DNA from: Caballeronia sp. NK8
Lineage (GTDB): Bacteria; Pseudomonadota; Gammaproteobacteria; Burkholderiales; Burkholderiaceae
NCBI RefSeq assembly: GCF_018408855.1
Contig: NZ_AP024325.1
Location: forward strand, 310,001-374,000
Length of the DNA: 64,000 nt
Direction of reading: 5' to 3'
The position numbers and the translations under genes were made by a program. Under the pieces are notes generated by a model. It worked only from the letters and a program-made list of their open reading frames with translations, had not been told where the DNA came from and ran no database searches. Positions 1-9,001 of the stretch are shown here, piece by piece. The stretch's first letter is position 1; the number at the start of each line of letters is the position of its first letter.

Positions 1-254
1 CAGACCTGGCCGGGATTCGTCGTGAAGCGCCCGCCGCCGACTGCGCTGGCGATCGGCGCATACGTCCCGACATCGGAGAGACTGTCCCCGAACGACACGA
101 CCTGCAGATGAACGCCGCCCGCCGGTCCGGTGGTGGTGCTCCCGCCCGAGTCGCTTCCGCCCGAGTCGCTTCCGCCGCCGCATGCGGTAAGCAGTGCAAT
201 CAGCATGGCAGAAATTGCTCTGCGGATGCCGGAAGTCATCGCGATATGGCCCAT
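1..254 (-). CDS. GDSL/SGNH hydrolase lipoprotein, N-terminal part (gene runs off the window)
   Basis: Reading leftward from about 254, the frame gives a signal peptide ending in a lipobox (LLTAC), a Gly/Ser-rich linker with a repeated GGSDS unit, then FGDSLSDVGTY, which is block I of the GDSL/SGNH esterase-lipase family with the nucleophile Ser. The mature protein is therefore probably a lipid-anchored esterase at the outer membrane or exported. Only about 84 residues are present and the catalytic Asp/His block lies off the left edge. ATG at 254 has a GGGACGG stretch upstream; an in-frame ATG at 239 is an alternative and would still leave a complete signal peptide. It is divergent from the kinase gene that follows. 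Confidence 0.8.
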   Translation of the reverse strand, partial: MGHIAMTSGIRRAISAMLIALLTACGGGSDSGGSDSGGSTTTGPAGGVHLQVVSFGDSLSDVGTYAPIASAVGGGRFTTNPGQV

Positions 255-415
255 TGCGCGTCCGTCCCATCGTTGGCCTGCGCGGCTTCGTGCGTGGCGA
301 AGGCTCTTCGTCAGGCGGGAATGAAGTCGCGGACGCTGGACCGGCAAGCAAGAAAGATGCGCCTCACGTGCGCTCACGGTCCGCAGCCGATCGAATCGGC
401 TACCATGGGCCGACG

Positions 416-1471
416 ATGCGTTCGAATCCCAGTTCCGAGGGCGCCAAGTTGGACCACTATATCGATCTGGCAAACGACTCTTCCGCGCTCGCCACGCTGG
501 TGCAGCGACTCGGCCTCGCCGATGTCAATGCGGCGGCCACGGCGACACTGACGCCGCTGACGGGCGGCGTCTCCTCGAACATCTTTCGCCTCGATATAGG
601 CGATGAAACCTACTGCCTGAAGCAGGCCTTGCCGAAGCTGAAAGTCGCGAAGGACTGGCTCGTGCCGGTCGAGCGCGTCTATGCGGAAATCGGCTGGCTT
701 CAGACGGCCGGCCGGATCGTGCCGGGTCACGTGCCTGAGGTGCTCGGCGTCGATCGCGAAACGAAAAGCTTCGTCATGACCTTGCTTCCGCCGACCTGTG
801 CGAACTGGAAGCGCGTATTGATGGATGGCCGCGTGGACCCGGCGATCGCGGCGCAACTGGGCGACGTGCTGGGCCGCATTCACGCGGCAACCGCAGGCGA
901 CCCGGACATCGCCGCGCGTTTCGCCACCGACGACATATTCCACGCGATCCGTCTCGAACCCTATCTGGAAGAGGCCGCCCGACAGCATCCCGAGGCGGCG
1001 CTCAGGCTGCGCACGCTGATCGGGCGCACGGCGTGCACCCGCGAAGCGCTGGTTCATGGCGACGTGAGTCCGAAGAACATCCTGCTGGGTCCGCGCGGGC
1101 CGGTGCTGCTGGACGCGGAATGCGCGTGGTACGGCGATCCCGCCTTCGATGTCGCCTTCTGCCTCAACCATTTCCTGCTCAAGGCGGCGCGCGCGCCGGA
1201 TACGCTTGCGGCGCTGATGACGTCGTTCGAGACACTCGTCGCGCATTACGTGCCGCACGTCATATGGACGGAGCCGGACGTGCTGCTCGGACGCGTCGCA
1301 GCGCTGCTCCCGGCGCTGCTGCTGGCGCGCGTGGACGGCAAGTCGCCGGTCGAATATCTCGACGAAAACCGCCGGGCGCGCGTGCGTGTCGCGGCCATCG
1401 AACTGCTCGGGCGGCCCGACAGCACGCTCCACGACATCACCACGCTCTGGCAAAAGGAGTTCTCCGAATGA
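416..1471 (+). CDS. APH-family phosphotransferase (small-molecule kinase)
   Basis: This is a 351-residue protein of the aminoglycoside phosphotransferase/choline kinase fold. The Brenner motif HGDVSPKN near residue 214 supplies the catalytic Asp and the Mg-binding Asn, and LLDAECAWYGDP near 232 is the DFG-equivalent metal-binding segment. The N-terminal lobe carries GGVSSNIFRL as the nucleotide loop. The substrate cannot be read from sequence; family members phosphorylate hydroxyls of sugars, choline, homoserine or aminoglycosides. I start at ATG 416 because the longer in-frame extension has no family-like sequence. The stop overlaps the next start (ATGA at 1468), so the kinase and the enolase-like protein are very likely made together and may act in one pathway. 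Confidence 0.85.
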   Translation: MRSNPSSEGAKLDHYIDLANDSSALATLVQRLGLADVNAAATATLTPLTGGVSSNIFRLDIGDETYCLKQALPKLKVAKDWLVPVERVYAEIGWLQTAGRIVPGHVPEVLGVDRETKSFVMTLLPPTCANWKRVLMDGRVDPAIAAQLGDVLGRIHAATAGDPDIAARFATDDIFHAIRLEPYLEEAARQHPEAALRLRTLIGRTACTREALVHGDVSPKNILLGPRGPVLLDAECAWYGDPAFDVAFCLNHFLLKAARAPDTLAALMTSFETLVAHYVPHVIWTEPDVLLGRVAALLPALLLARVDGKSPVEYLDENRRARVRVAAIELLGRPDSTLHDITTLWQKEFSE

Positions 1472-2745
1472 GTCGAATCGAAGCGGTGCATGCGCGGCGT
1501 ATCTGGGATTCTCGCGGACGGCCGACCATCGAAGTGGAGATCGTCACCGAGTCCGGCGCGCGCGGACGCGGCATCGCGCCCGCCGGCGCATCTCGCGGTT
1601 CGCGCGAAGCGATGGAACTGCGCGATGGCGGCGCGGCGTTCGACGGCAAGGACGTGAAGACGGTCATCGCGGGCATCGGACGCGAGATCGCGCCCACGCT
1701 GAGCGGGTTCGACGTATCGGAGCAGGCCGCGATCGATGCGATGCTGATCGCGCTCGACGGCACCGCGGACAAGTCGCGGCTCGGCGGCAATGCGCTGATC
1801 GCGACATCGCTCGCGGTATTGCACGCGGCGGCGCATGAGTCGGGGCTGCCGCTGTGGCGCTACGTGGCCGGCGACGAGGCAGTGCGGCTGCCGCTTCCGC
1901 AGATCCAGATTTTCGGTGGCGGCGCGCATGCGCAACGGCGCGTCGACGTGCAGGACTTCATGGTGATTGCGACGTCAGCCACGAGTTTCGCGCAGGCGCT
2001 GGAGATGACGGCGGAGGTCTATCTCCACGCGGGCAAGCTCATGCGCAAGCGCGGCGCCGCGCAGGGCGTGGCCGACGAAGGCGGATGGTGGCCGGCATTT
2101 TCCAGCAACGAAGAAGCGCTGGACGTGCTGGTCGCGTCGATCGAAGCGGCGGGCTTGGTGCCGGGCACGGACGTGGGCATCGCGCTGGACATCGCCGCGT
2201 CGGAGTTCGGCAAGGGTGGACAGTACACGCTCGGTCTGGACAACGCGCGACTCGACACCGACGCGATGATCGAGAAGTTGCTGAAGTGGATCGAGCGCTA
2301 TCCGATCGTGTCGATCGAAGACCCGTTATCGGAAGACGATGAAGCCGGCATGATCGCGTTCACGCGCGCGGCGGGCAGCAAGGTGCAGATCGTCGGCGAC
2401 GATTTTCTGGTCACCAACGCCGCGCTCATCGAAGCGGCCGCGTCGAAAGGCGCGTGCAATGCCGCGCTCATCAAGCTCAATCAGGCCGGCACGGTGACCG
2501 AAACGCTCGCGGCGCTGCGGGCGGCCAAAGCGCACGGCTATGCGTCGATCGTGTCGGCGCGCTCAGGCGAGACCGAGGATGTCGCGATCGTTCATCTCGC
2601 CACGGGCTGGAACGCGGGGCAACTGAAGGTCGGATCGTTCGCGCGCTCCGAGCGCATGGCGAAGTGGAACGAGGGCATTCGCATCGAGGACGGCCGGGAG
2701 CGGCCTGCGGGTTTCGCGTCGGCGTCGGTGTTGGCGGGTCGCTGA
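1468..2745 (+). CDS. divergent enolase paralogue
   Basis: This 425-residue protein aligns over its full length with enolase (2-phosphoglycerate dehydratase, about 430 residues). Metal ligands are present (D241, E284, D311), as are E204 in the DEGG motif, K336 in LIKLNQ, K387 and the substrate-loop His154. Several near-invariant positions differ. The phosphate/lid loop GASTG reads GASRG (Arg43). The catalytic Glu in QEFM is Asp163. The SHRSGE motif is SARSGE (Ala364 for His). This is unlikely to be the housekeeping glycolytic enzyme, whose gene normally sits beside pyrG or kdsA. It is translationally coupled to the upstream kinase, which suggests dehydration of a phosphorylated compound. That function is inference. 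Confidence 0.85.
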   Translation: MSRIEAVHARRIWDSRGRPTIEVEIVTESGARGRGIAPAGASRGSREAMELRDGGAAFDGKDVKTVIAGIGREIAPTLSGFDVSEQAAIDAMLIALDGTADKSRLGGNALIATSLAVLHAAAHESGLPLWRYVAGDEAVRLPLPQIQIFGGGAHAQRRVDVQDFMVIATSATSFAQALEMTAEVYLHAGKLMRKRGAAQGVADEGGWWPAFSSNEEALDVLVASIEAAGLVPGTDVGIALDIAASEFGKGGQYTLGLDNARLDTDAMIEKLLKWIERYPIVSIEDPLSEDDEAGMIAFTRAAGSKVQIVGDDFLVTNAALIEAAASKGACNAALIKLNQAGTVTETLAALRAAKAHGYASIVSARSGETEDVAIVHLATGWNAGQLKVGSFARSERMAKWNEGIRIEDGRERPAGFASASVLAGR

Positions 2746-2813
2746 GCGGGGCGATCCGCGCCTCGAGCATGTCGGGGACTTTGGGCGGCGCTATAGACGC
2801 TTCGCAGGGCTTC

Positions 2814-3026
2814 GCTTTTCGCCGGATCCCGTTTTCGCGTCGGTCTATTGGTGTTGCCCCTGTGCGGGGCGGCAGTCACTTTCTTTGCTGCTGCAAAGAA
2901 AGTAACCAAAGAAAGCAGCTTGAGCCGCCCGCGGTCACACGCAATTTGGGTGTTCTTCTCGTTGTTCGTGGCCTGTGTAGCGAGTGCCCTCGTAGGCCTA
3001 ACCGGGCTTGGACCGCGCACGGTCTG
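2814..3026 (+). repeat. intact copy of a ~213-bp dispersed repeat (left, inverted relative to the right copy)
   Basis: The segment contains the core CTTTGCTGCTGCAAAG at 2883-2898. Its reverse complement matches 3224-3367 without gaps (roughly 93 percent by eye) and then continues into 18877-18945, again without length change. It therefore shows what the right copy looked like before the island inserted. No convincing protein is encoded; open frames here are by-products of the repeat. The extent and symmetry suggest a MITE-like or REP-like element found elsewhere in this genome, which is inference from one window. Confidence 0.85.
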
Positions 3027-3223
3027 TCACATCGCACCACGTGCGCGACTGGTTCAGCACCAAATAGCTCCGGCCCGCTTCGCGGCCGATGGGTCAATCG
3101 GGTCCGCGTGTGCTTCTGCGTTTCTCATTTCTCGTTGGTTTCCCTTGCATACCCCACGGCAGCGCGCAGCGCTGAGCCGGAACTGTTTCGTGCTGAACCA
3201 GCGCGCTCAAACGACTAGCTAGT
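3027..3223. other. spacer between the inverted repeats, no gene seen
   Basis: This 197-bp spacer separates the two repeat arms. It has its own shorter inverted repeat, CTGGTTCAGCAC at 3049-3060 and GTGCTGAACCAG at 3190-3201, so the transcript or single strand could fold as a nested hairpin. No start codon with a ribosome site and no recognisable protein was found. Confidence 0.6.
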
Positions 3224-3367
3224 CAGACCGTGCGCGGTCCAAGCCCGGTTAGGCCTACGAGGGCACTCGCTACAGAGGCCACGATCGAGGAGAAGAATGC
3301 CCAAATTGCGTATGACCGCGGGCGTCTCGAGCTGCTTTCTTTGGTTACTTTCTTTGCAGCAGCAAAG
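3224..3367 (-). repeat. right copy of the repeat, proximal part (interrupted by the island)
   Basis: This 144-bp block is the inverted counterpart of 2883-3026 with no gaps. It stops matching exactly at the end of CTTTGCAGCAGCAAAG (3352-3367). The missing distal part of the copy is found at 18877-18945, so the element was split by insertion at its palindromic core. Confidence 0.85.
3351..3367. other. attL, 17-bp direct repeat at the left island boundary
   Basis: TCTTTGCAGCAGCAAAG is repeated in the same orientation at 18860-18876. The core is almost palindromic (CTTTGC/GCAAAG). A tyrosine integrase gene begins about 210 bp inside this boundary. Joining the outer flanks at this site reproduces the intact repeat copy at 2814-3026. 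Confidence 0.8.
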
Positions 3368-3380
3368 CTAGTATCGTTCA

Positions 3381-3544
3381 AGTTCAGTTCGGAAAATATC
3401 CGTCTAGTTCAGTTTTAGCGCCCTGAGAGCCTTTTTCCATAAGGGTTTGGTAACATAAACAATAGAAAACAAACCTAAGCTAAATCAAACAAACCTAAAC
3501 GGAACTAACTCGAAGTGTTGGATGGGGTGTTGGATTGAAAAGCC
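3381..3544. repeat. clustered short direct repeats inside the left end (candidate integrase arm sites)
   Basis: AGTTCAGTT occurs at 3381-3389 and 3406-3414. AAACAAACCTAA occurs at 3467-3478 and 3487-3498, a 20-bp period. A GTTGGATG-rich block at 3516-3544 resembles one at 18783-18810 just inside the right end. Repeats of this kind next to attL are typical of arm-type integrase or excisionase binding sites; that role is inferred. The AT-rich stretch also serves as the integrase leader region. Confidence 0.45.
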
Positions 3545-3577
3545 CTGCCTTCCAGCCCTGAACAGGACGACTCTATC

Positions 3578-4831
3578 ATGCGCACCATCAATAACCTGAC
3601 CGACGCCGCAATTAGGGCCCGCACCGCGTCAGGCAACATGAGCGACGGCGGCGGCCTGCTCGTGCAGGTCACGAAGACAGGCGGCAAGAGCTTTACGTAC
3701 CGCTATCAACTGAACAAGGTGCGCCGGGACATGGGCCTCGGCCCGTATCCTCTCCTGAGTCTGTCGGCGGCGCGCGAACTCCGCGACGAGCTTGCCCGGT
3801 TGGTCAAGCAGGGCATCGACCCCATCGAGCACAAGCGCGACACCCGCATTGCGGCGGCGGCGGCGCGTGCGAAGCGTGTCACCTATGCGACAGCCTGTGA
3901 AGCATTCATGGCAGTTCGTTCCAAAACGCTCAAGACCGACAAGCAGGTGAAAAGCTGGAACCGCACCTTCGCACTGGCGGGCAAGGTCCTGAGCGGCCTG
4001 TATATGCACGAGGTCAGCCGTCAGCACATTATGTCGTGCCTCGACCCCGACTGGCTCGAGAAAAATCCGACCGCGACCGAAAACATGCTGCGCCTGCACG
4101 CCCTGTTCAAGTGGTCGATCGTGCGCTATGAACTCGGCACGACGAACCCGGCCGCGATCGATGAACTGCTGCAACTGCTGCCGAAGCTCACGAAGGAAGC
4201 AGAAGCTGACGAAGCCGAGAATGATGGCCGCGCAGCCCTGCCGTGGGCTGACCTGCCTGCGTGCATGACGAAGGTGAGGGCCGACGACACGGTGGAAGCC
4301 CGCGCGATGGAGTTCATCGTCCTGACCGGCGCACGCCTCGAAGAGGCGCTGCAACTTACATGGCAGGAGCTTGACCTCACCTCCAAGAAATGGACCGTGC
4401 ATAAGAGCCGCATGAAAGCAGGCAAGACGCAGACCGTGCCGCTGGCTGTCCAGGCGGTTGACCTGCTCAAGGCCCTGCCGACCTATAACCGAGGCGAGCC
4501 GAAGCCCGAGGGCCTCGTATTTACGGCTCAGCGCGGCGGCAAGGTGTACGGCGCGACCCTCCTGAAGCTCCTGCGCCGCATCGGTTACACCGCTGAGCAG
4601 GTCACGACCCACGGCATGCGCAAGTCGCTGCGTACCTATCTGGGCGAGGTCTTGAAGGTCCGTGAAGAGGTCGCCGAGGCGGTCATCGCGCACGACACCC
4701 GCAGCCGCATCCGCAAAACCTACGAGCGCACGCGCTTCTACGATGAGCGTGTTGGCCTGATGACGAGGTGGGCCGACTTCACAGACGAGCGCGTCGCAAA
4801 GGTCGCGAAGCTCCCGAGAGATGCGGCCTGA
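3578..4831 (+). CDS. int: tyrosine-type site-specific integrase
   Basis: This 417-residue protein has an N-terminal DUF4102-type arm-binding domain (SDGGGLLVQVTKTGGKSF and GLGPYPLLSLSAAR in the first 60 residues), a central SAM-like core-binding region, and a C-terminal catalytic domain. Visible catalytic residues are Arg in TGARLEEAL (~251), His-x-x-Arg in HGMRKSLR (~345-348), a second His in AHDTRSR, and the nucleophile Tyr in KTYERTRF (~382). It belongs to the P4-like integrase group and should catalyse integration and excision of the island between the 17-bp repeats. It lies next to attL and reads inward. Confidence 0.93.
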   Translation: MRTINNLTDAAIRARTASGNMSDGGGLLVQVTKTGGKSFTYRYQLNKVRRDMGLGPYPLLSLSAARELRDELARLVKQGIDPIEHKRDTRIAAAAARAKRVTYATACEAFMAVRSKTLKTDKQVKSWNRTFALAGKVLSGLYMHEVSRQHIMSCLDPDWLEKNPTATENMLRLHALFKWSIVRYELGTTNPAAIDELLQLLPKLTKEAEADEAENDGRAALPWADLPACMTKVRADDTVEARAMEFIVLTGARLEEALQLTWQELDLTSKKWTVHKSRMKAGKTQTVPLAVQAVDLLKALPTYNRGEPKPEGLVFTAQRGGKVYGATLLKLLRRIGYTAEQVTTHGMRKSLRTYLGEVLKVREEVAEAVIAHDTRSRIRKTYERTRFYDERVGLMTRWADFTDERVAKVAKLPRDAA

Positions 4832-4950
4832 AGAAGACCGCTTAGCTAGTCACCCGGTCCATTACCCATCGTAAAATGTGCGCAAGCAGGCTTTCGAAGT
4901 CATTTCAAACCTGCGAAAGTGACGATTCAACCGCAATCTAAGGATCCGCC

Positions 4951-5319
4951 TTGAGCAACAGCAAAATGCATGAGCATTTCAATAAAATTGAGGCCGAATT
5001 GGAAGCGGCAGTCGCCGCGACCAACGACCACGAGGAAGTCGTGTGGCGGCTTGATCGCCTGCTTTCGAAAGTGAGGGGGGTTCGCTTTTCTTCGAGCTTT
5101 GCCAAGTTCGGCGAACAGTTCGTGAAGGCGAGCGATGTTCCTCGACCGGCGGATGGCGAACCGGCGGTGCAAGCATTTAAGGAAGGTCAGAAAGTTCGAA
5201 CAAGCGATGGGTATCTTGCATATGTGGGTTACTACGACCGCAAAGGAAGCGTCGTCGTTAATGTTGTGTTTCAAGCCACCGAGTATAAGGAAAGTGATCT
5301 CAAGCATTCGCCAGTTTGA
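4951..5319 (+). CDS. conserved hypothetical, coiled-coil plus SH3/KOW-like C-terminus
   Basis: The protein is 122 residues. I use TTG at 4951 because AAGGAT sits just upstream with normal spacing; an in-frame ATG at 4966 is an alternative. The N-terminal half is predicted helical and charged. The C-terminal ~45 residues read FKEGQKVRTSDGYLAYVGYYD followed by alternating beta pattern, which looks like a small barrel (SH3/KOW-like). No family was recognised. It sits alone between the integrase and hsdR, and could be a regulator or accessory of the restriction system, but nothing proves this. Confidence 0.55.
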   Translation: MSNSKMHEHFNKIEAELEAAVAATNDHEEVVWRLDRLLSKVRGVRFSSSFAKFGEQFVKASDVPRPADGEPAVQAFKEGQKVRTSDGYLAYVGYYDRKGSVVVNVVFQATEYKESDLKHSPV

Positions 5320-5454
5320 TCATGACCACCACGGTCACGCATAAGCGTCAAATTCGAAGGTTTCATGTAACTGCGCGGGAAAAAGGGCATCTCATTTTCA
5401 CGGCTGATCGATTTTGGCGTATTCTCCTCACACAAAAACGACAGACCGACAATC

Positions 5455-8400
5455 GTGAGCCATTCCGGGAACTTCAGTTTTCTTGCCGAGCACTCGCCAC
5501 TTCTCGCGCAGCTTGGCACGGCCGCCGAGAACGTTTTCGCCGCCGATCCCAACACGACACTGATCAAGCTCCGCCAGTTCGGGGAAGCGATGGCGCAGGA
5601 CCTCGCCGCGCGCTTGGGCGTCGAGTTCCAAGAGATGAGTCAGGCCGACCTGCTCTACCGGCTGGAGCGAGAGGCCGGGCTCGACCGAACTATCCGTGGT
5701 CTTTTCCACACGCTGCGCGTTGAAGGAAACAAGGCCACTCACGAGTTCACGACGAAGCACAAGGAGGCCATGGACGGCCTCAAGGTCGCTCGCGCGCTCG
5801 CCATCTGGTTTCACGAATCGTTCGGCAAGCAAGGCACGGCATTCAATCCCGGGCCGTTTGTTCCACCCTCGGACCCCAGCGCACACCTTAGGGATCTTCA
5901 GAACGAGATCGATCAGCTCAAGGCGCAACTGAAAGCCGCCTCGCAAACGCTCGAAGACAATCAGCAGCTCACCGACCTCGTCGAGCAGGAGAAGCACGAG
6001 TACGAGACGCTCGCCTTGCAGATGGACGCGGAGGCGAAGACGTACAAGGAGCTTGCATACGAACAAGAGGCAGCTCTTAAGAAAGCCCAACAAGAATTCG
6101 ATGCCAAGATAAAGCAGTTCCAAGCGCAGCTTGACGCCAAGCAAGCCAAGGAGGCGCAGGCAAGCACGAAGAAGGCGACGAAGAAGCTCGTGCTGAGTGA
6201 AGAGTTGACGCGCATTCTCATCGATCAACAATTAGTCGATGCTGGCTGGGTCGCGGACACACAACAATTGTCATATAGCAAGGGCGCACGGCCCGAGGCA
6301 GGAAAGAATAAAGCCATCGCCGAATGGCCCACACTGGGACAGCAGTCTGCCGACTACATACTTTTTGCGGGTCTGATGCCGATCGCGGTGGTGGAGGCGA
6401 AAGCCATCAACAAAAACGTCGCCGGGAAGATCGGACAGGCAGAGCGATACTCTCGCGGCTTTCAAATTACACTGGATCACTCACCGGCCTGGAAAGTAGC
6501 CGGCCAACACGGACCATGGCCGGACGGGCAAGGTGGATTTTTCCAAGTCCCATTCGCCTATTCGTGCAATGGCCGACCCTATATTGAGCAATTGCGCGAA
6601 CAGAGTGGCACGTGGTTCCGCGACCTGCGGGCGTCATCGAATCTGGCCGATGCGCTGGTCGGTTTTCATCAACCGGATGGTCTGATCGATCGTTTGAAGC
6701 GTAGTAAGGAAGACGCCGAAGCCAAACTCGCGCAGGAAGGCTTCGATTATCTTAGACTGCGCGATTATCAAATCAGGGCGATTCAGGAAGTCGAATCGGC
6801 CCTGACGGAAGGGCAGCGCGCCATTCTCGTTGCGATGGCAACCGGCACGGGCAAAACGCGAACCATTATTGGCCTCATGTACCGGCTGCTGAAAGCGGAG
6901 CGCTTCCGACGCATCCTTTTCCTCGTAGACCGCACCGCGCTGGGCCAGCAAGCGACCGACGCATTCGACGAGGCGCTGCTTGAGCAGAACCAGCCGCTGT
7001 CCAGTATCTACAATGTCGCGGAGTTGGGCGACATGTCCGCTGAGGCTGAAACGCGCATCCAAGTCGCGACGGTGCAAGCTATGGTCCGGCGCATTTTGCA
7101 GTCTGAATCGCCTCCGGGCATCGACGAGTTCGACTGCATAATTGTCGATGAAGCACATCGCGGCTATACACTGGACCAAGAGATGACCGAGGGCGAGTTG
7201 GTCGTGCGCGATCAGTCGCAATACCTGTCGAGCTACCGCAGGGTTCTAGACTACTTCGACGCAGTGAAGGTCGGACTCACCGCAACGCCGGCTAAGCATA
7301 CGACGGAGATATTCGGCAAACCCGTCTACACCTACTCCTATCGCGAGGCCGTCGCCGATGACTGGTTGATTGATCACGAACCGCCGATCAGGTACGAGAC
7401 GCTGCTATCGAAGAACGGAATCAAGTTTGACAAAGGTGAGAAGGTCACAGCCATCAATATGGCAACTGGGGAGTTACAACTCTCTGAGCTCGACGATGAG
7501 CTGAATTTCAATATTGAGTCGTTCAACCGTCGCGTCATCAGCGAGCAGTTCAACAAAGTCATCTGCACAGAGTTGGCGAAGGAACTGGACCCGTTTGGCG
7601 AAGAGAAGGCTCTTATCTTCTGCGCCACCGACCTGCACGCGGACATGGTTAAGCGTCTGCTGGATGAGGCCTTCAAGGAACTATATGACGATGACTATAA
7701 CGAAGCTGCGGTCCGCAAGATCACCGGTCAATCAGACAAGGTGAGTCAGCTAATTCGCCTGTACAAGAACGAGCGATTCCCCAGCATTGCAATCACCGTG
7801 GACCTACTTACAACGGGCATTGATGTACCTTCGATTTCTCATCTTGTCTTCCTGCGCCGCGTGCGGTCGCGGATACTTTATGAGCAGATGATCGGACGTG
7901 CCACGCGCCGATGCGATGAAATTGGTAAGACCGTCTTCAAAATCTACGATCCAGTGGACATCTACGCGGCGCTTGAGAACGTCACGACGATGAAGCCGCT
8001 CGTCAAGGATCCGAACGTAACTATCGAGCAGCTCATTGATGAACTTACCGACCCGGCGAGCTTCGATGCACCGGGCAGCACGCCCGAAAGAACGCACGCT
8101 CATGAAGCCCTCGACGCCCTGAACCAGAGCCTTATGCGCGTGTTACGAAAGGCCGCGCATCAGGCGGAAAGAAAGCCGGCGTTGAAGGAACGGCTCGCCC
8201 AGCTTGAACAAACATGGGGCGTCCCTCCGAGCGAACTTCACGAACACCTTCACAAGCTCGGCCCAGCCAGCGCGGCCGATTTCCTGCGTCAGCACAAACA
8301 TCTAGTTGACCAGCTCGCTGAGGTAAAGCAACTTGCGGGAACGGACCAAATGCCGATCATCTCGGATCACGCGGACGAATTGGTGCGCCGCGAGCAGAGC

Positions 8401-8919
8401 TACGGCGAGTTCGGCAGGCCAGGCGATTATCTCGACAGCTTCACCGGCTTCATTCGCGAGCAGGTGAACGAGTCAGTGGCGTTGTCAGTCATCGTTAATC
8501 GACCGAAGGACCTGACGCGCGCGGATCTGCGCGCCGTTCGCCTGCTGCTCGACGCAAACGGCTATACGGAAGCGAAGATCAAAAGCGCGTGGCGCAACCA
8601 GACCAATCAGGAGATAGCCGCCAGCATCGTTGGCTACATCCGGAAGGCTGCGTTGGGTGAGGCTCTCATCCCCTTCGACCAGCGCGTTTCGCTTGCGATG
8701 GAAGGTATTTACAAGATGACCAACTGGACGCAATTGCAGCGCAATTGGCTTCAACGACTGGGGAAGCAACTCGTACACGAGGTAGTCATCGATGAGCAGT
8801 TCGTCAACAGCACGTTTGCCAACGACGGTGGCGCGAAGCTGTTGAACAAGAGACTAGGCGGCAAGCTCGACGACGTGCTGGAAGGGCTCGCCGAGGCTCT
8901 TTGGCCGCAAGTGGCATAA
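5455..8919 (+). CDS. hsdR: type I restriction endonuclease subunit R
   Basis: This 1154-residue motor/nuclease subunit starts at GTG 5455. Domains in order: DUF4145-like N-terminus (residues ~10-120), a charged coiled-coil (~130-235), the HsdR_N nuclease domain with the PD-(D/E)xK element ending in VVEAKA (~312), and a superfamily 2 helicase with Walker A ATGTGKT (~462-468), DEAH (~565) and GLTATP (~606). The C-terminal ~250 residues resemble the EcoEI R C-terminal domain that docks on the methylase. It translocates DNA using ATP and cuts unmodified DNA at a distance. Length and all motifs look intact. No strong ribosome site precedes the GTG. Confidence 0.93.
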   Translation: MSHSGNFSFLAEHSPLLAQLGTAAENVFAADPNTTLIKLRQFGEAMAQDLAARLGVEFQEMSQADLLYRLEREAGLDRTIRGLFHTLRVEGNKATHEFTTKHKEAMDGLKVARALAIWFHESFGKQGTAFNPGPFVPPSDPSAHLRDLQNEIDQLKAQLKAASQTLEDNQQLTDLVEQEKHEYETLALQMDAEAKTYKELAYEQEAALKKAQQEFDAKIKQFQAQLDAKQAKEAQASTKKATKKLVLSEELTRILIDQQLVDAGWVADTQQLSYSKGARPEAGKNKAIAEWPTLGQQSADYILFAGLMPIAVVEAKAINKNVAGKIGQAERYSRGFQITLDHSPAWKVAGQHGPWPDGQGGFFQVPFAYSCNGRPYIEQLREQSGTWFRDLRASSNLADALVGFHQPDGLIDRLKRSKEDAEAKLAQEGFDYLRLRDYQIRAIQEVESALTEGQRAILVAMATGTGKTRTIIGLMYRLLKAERFRRILFLVDRTALGQQATDAFDEALLEQNQPLSSIYNVAELGDMSAEAETRIQVATVQAMVRRILQSESPPGIDEFDCIIVDEAHRGYTLDQEMTEGELVVRDQSQYLSSYRRVLDYFDAVKVGLTATPAKHTTEIFGKPVYTYSYREAVADDWLIDHEPPIRYETLLSKNGIKFDKGEKVTAINMATGELQLSELDDELNFNIESFNRRVISEQFNKVICTELAKELDPFGEEKALIFCATDLHADMVKRLLDEAFKELYDDDYNEAAVRKITGQSDKVSQLIRLYKNERFPSIAITVDLLTTGIDVPSISHLVFLRRVRSRILYEQMIGRATRRCDEIGKTVFKIYDPVDIYAALENVTTMKPLVKDPNVTIEQLIDELTDPASFDAPGSTPERTHAHEALDALNQSLMRVLRKAAHQAERKPALKERLAQLEQTWGVPPSELHEHLHKLGPASAADFLRQHKHLVDQLAEVKQLAGTDQMPIISDHADELVRREQSYGEFGRPGDYLDSFTGFIREQVNESVALSVIVNRPKDLTRADLRAVRLLLDANGYTEAKIKSAWRNQTNQEIAASIVGYIRKAALGEALIPFDQRVSLAMEGIYKMTNWTQLQRNWLQRLGKQLVHEVVIDEQFVNSTFANDGGAKLLNKRLGGKLDDVLEGLAEALWPQVA

Positions 8920-9001
8920 TTTCGAGCCGAACACCAACGGGGATCGCTACGCCGTGTGAGCCGAGCCGCAATCCCACGCCACCTTTCAGAAATAGGGTCC
9001 T

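Noticed and set aside
374..1453. Long open frame on the minus strand opposite the kinase gene
   Set aside because: It is a high-GC shadow of the APH-family gene, Arg/His-rich and without any recognisable domain.
2848..3418. Open frames inside the inverted repeat
   Set aside because: They occur on both strands because the repeat is mirrored, have no ribosome site and do not resemble proteins.
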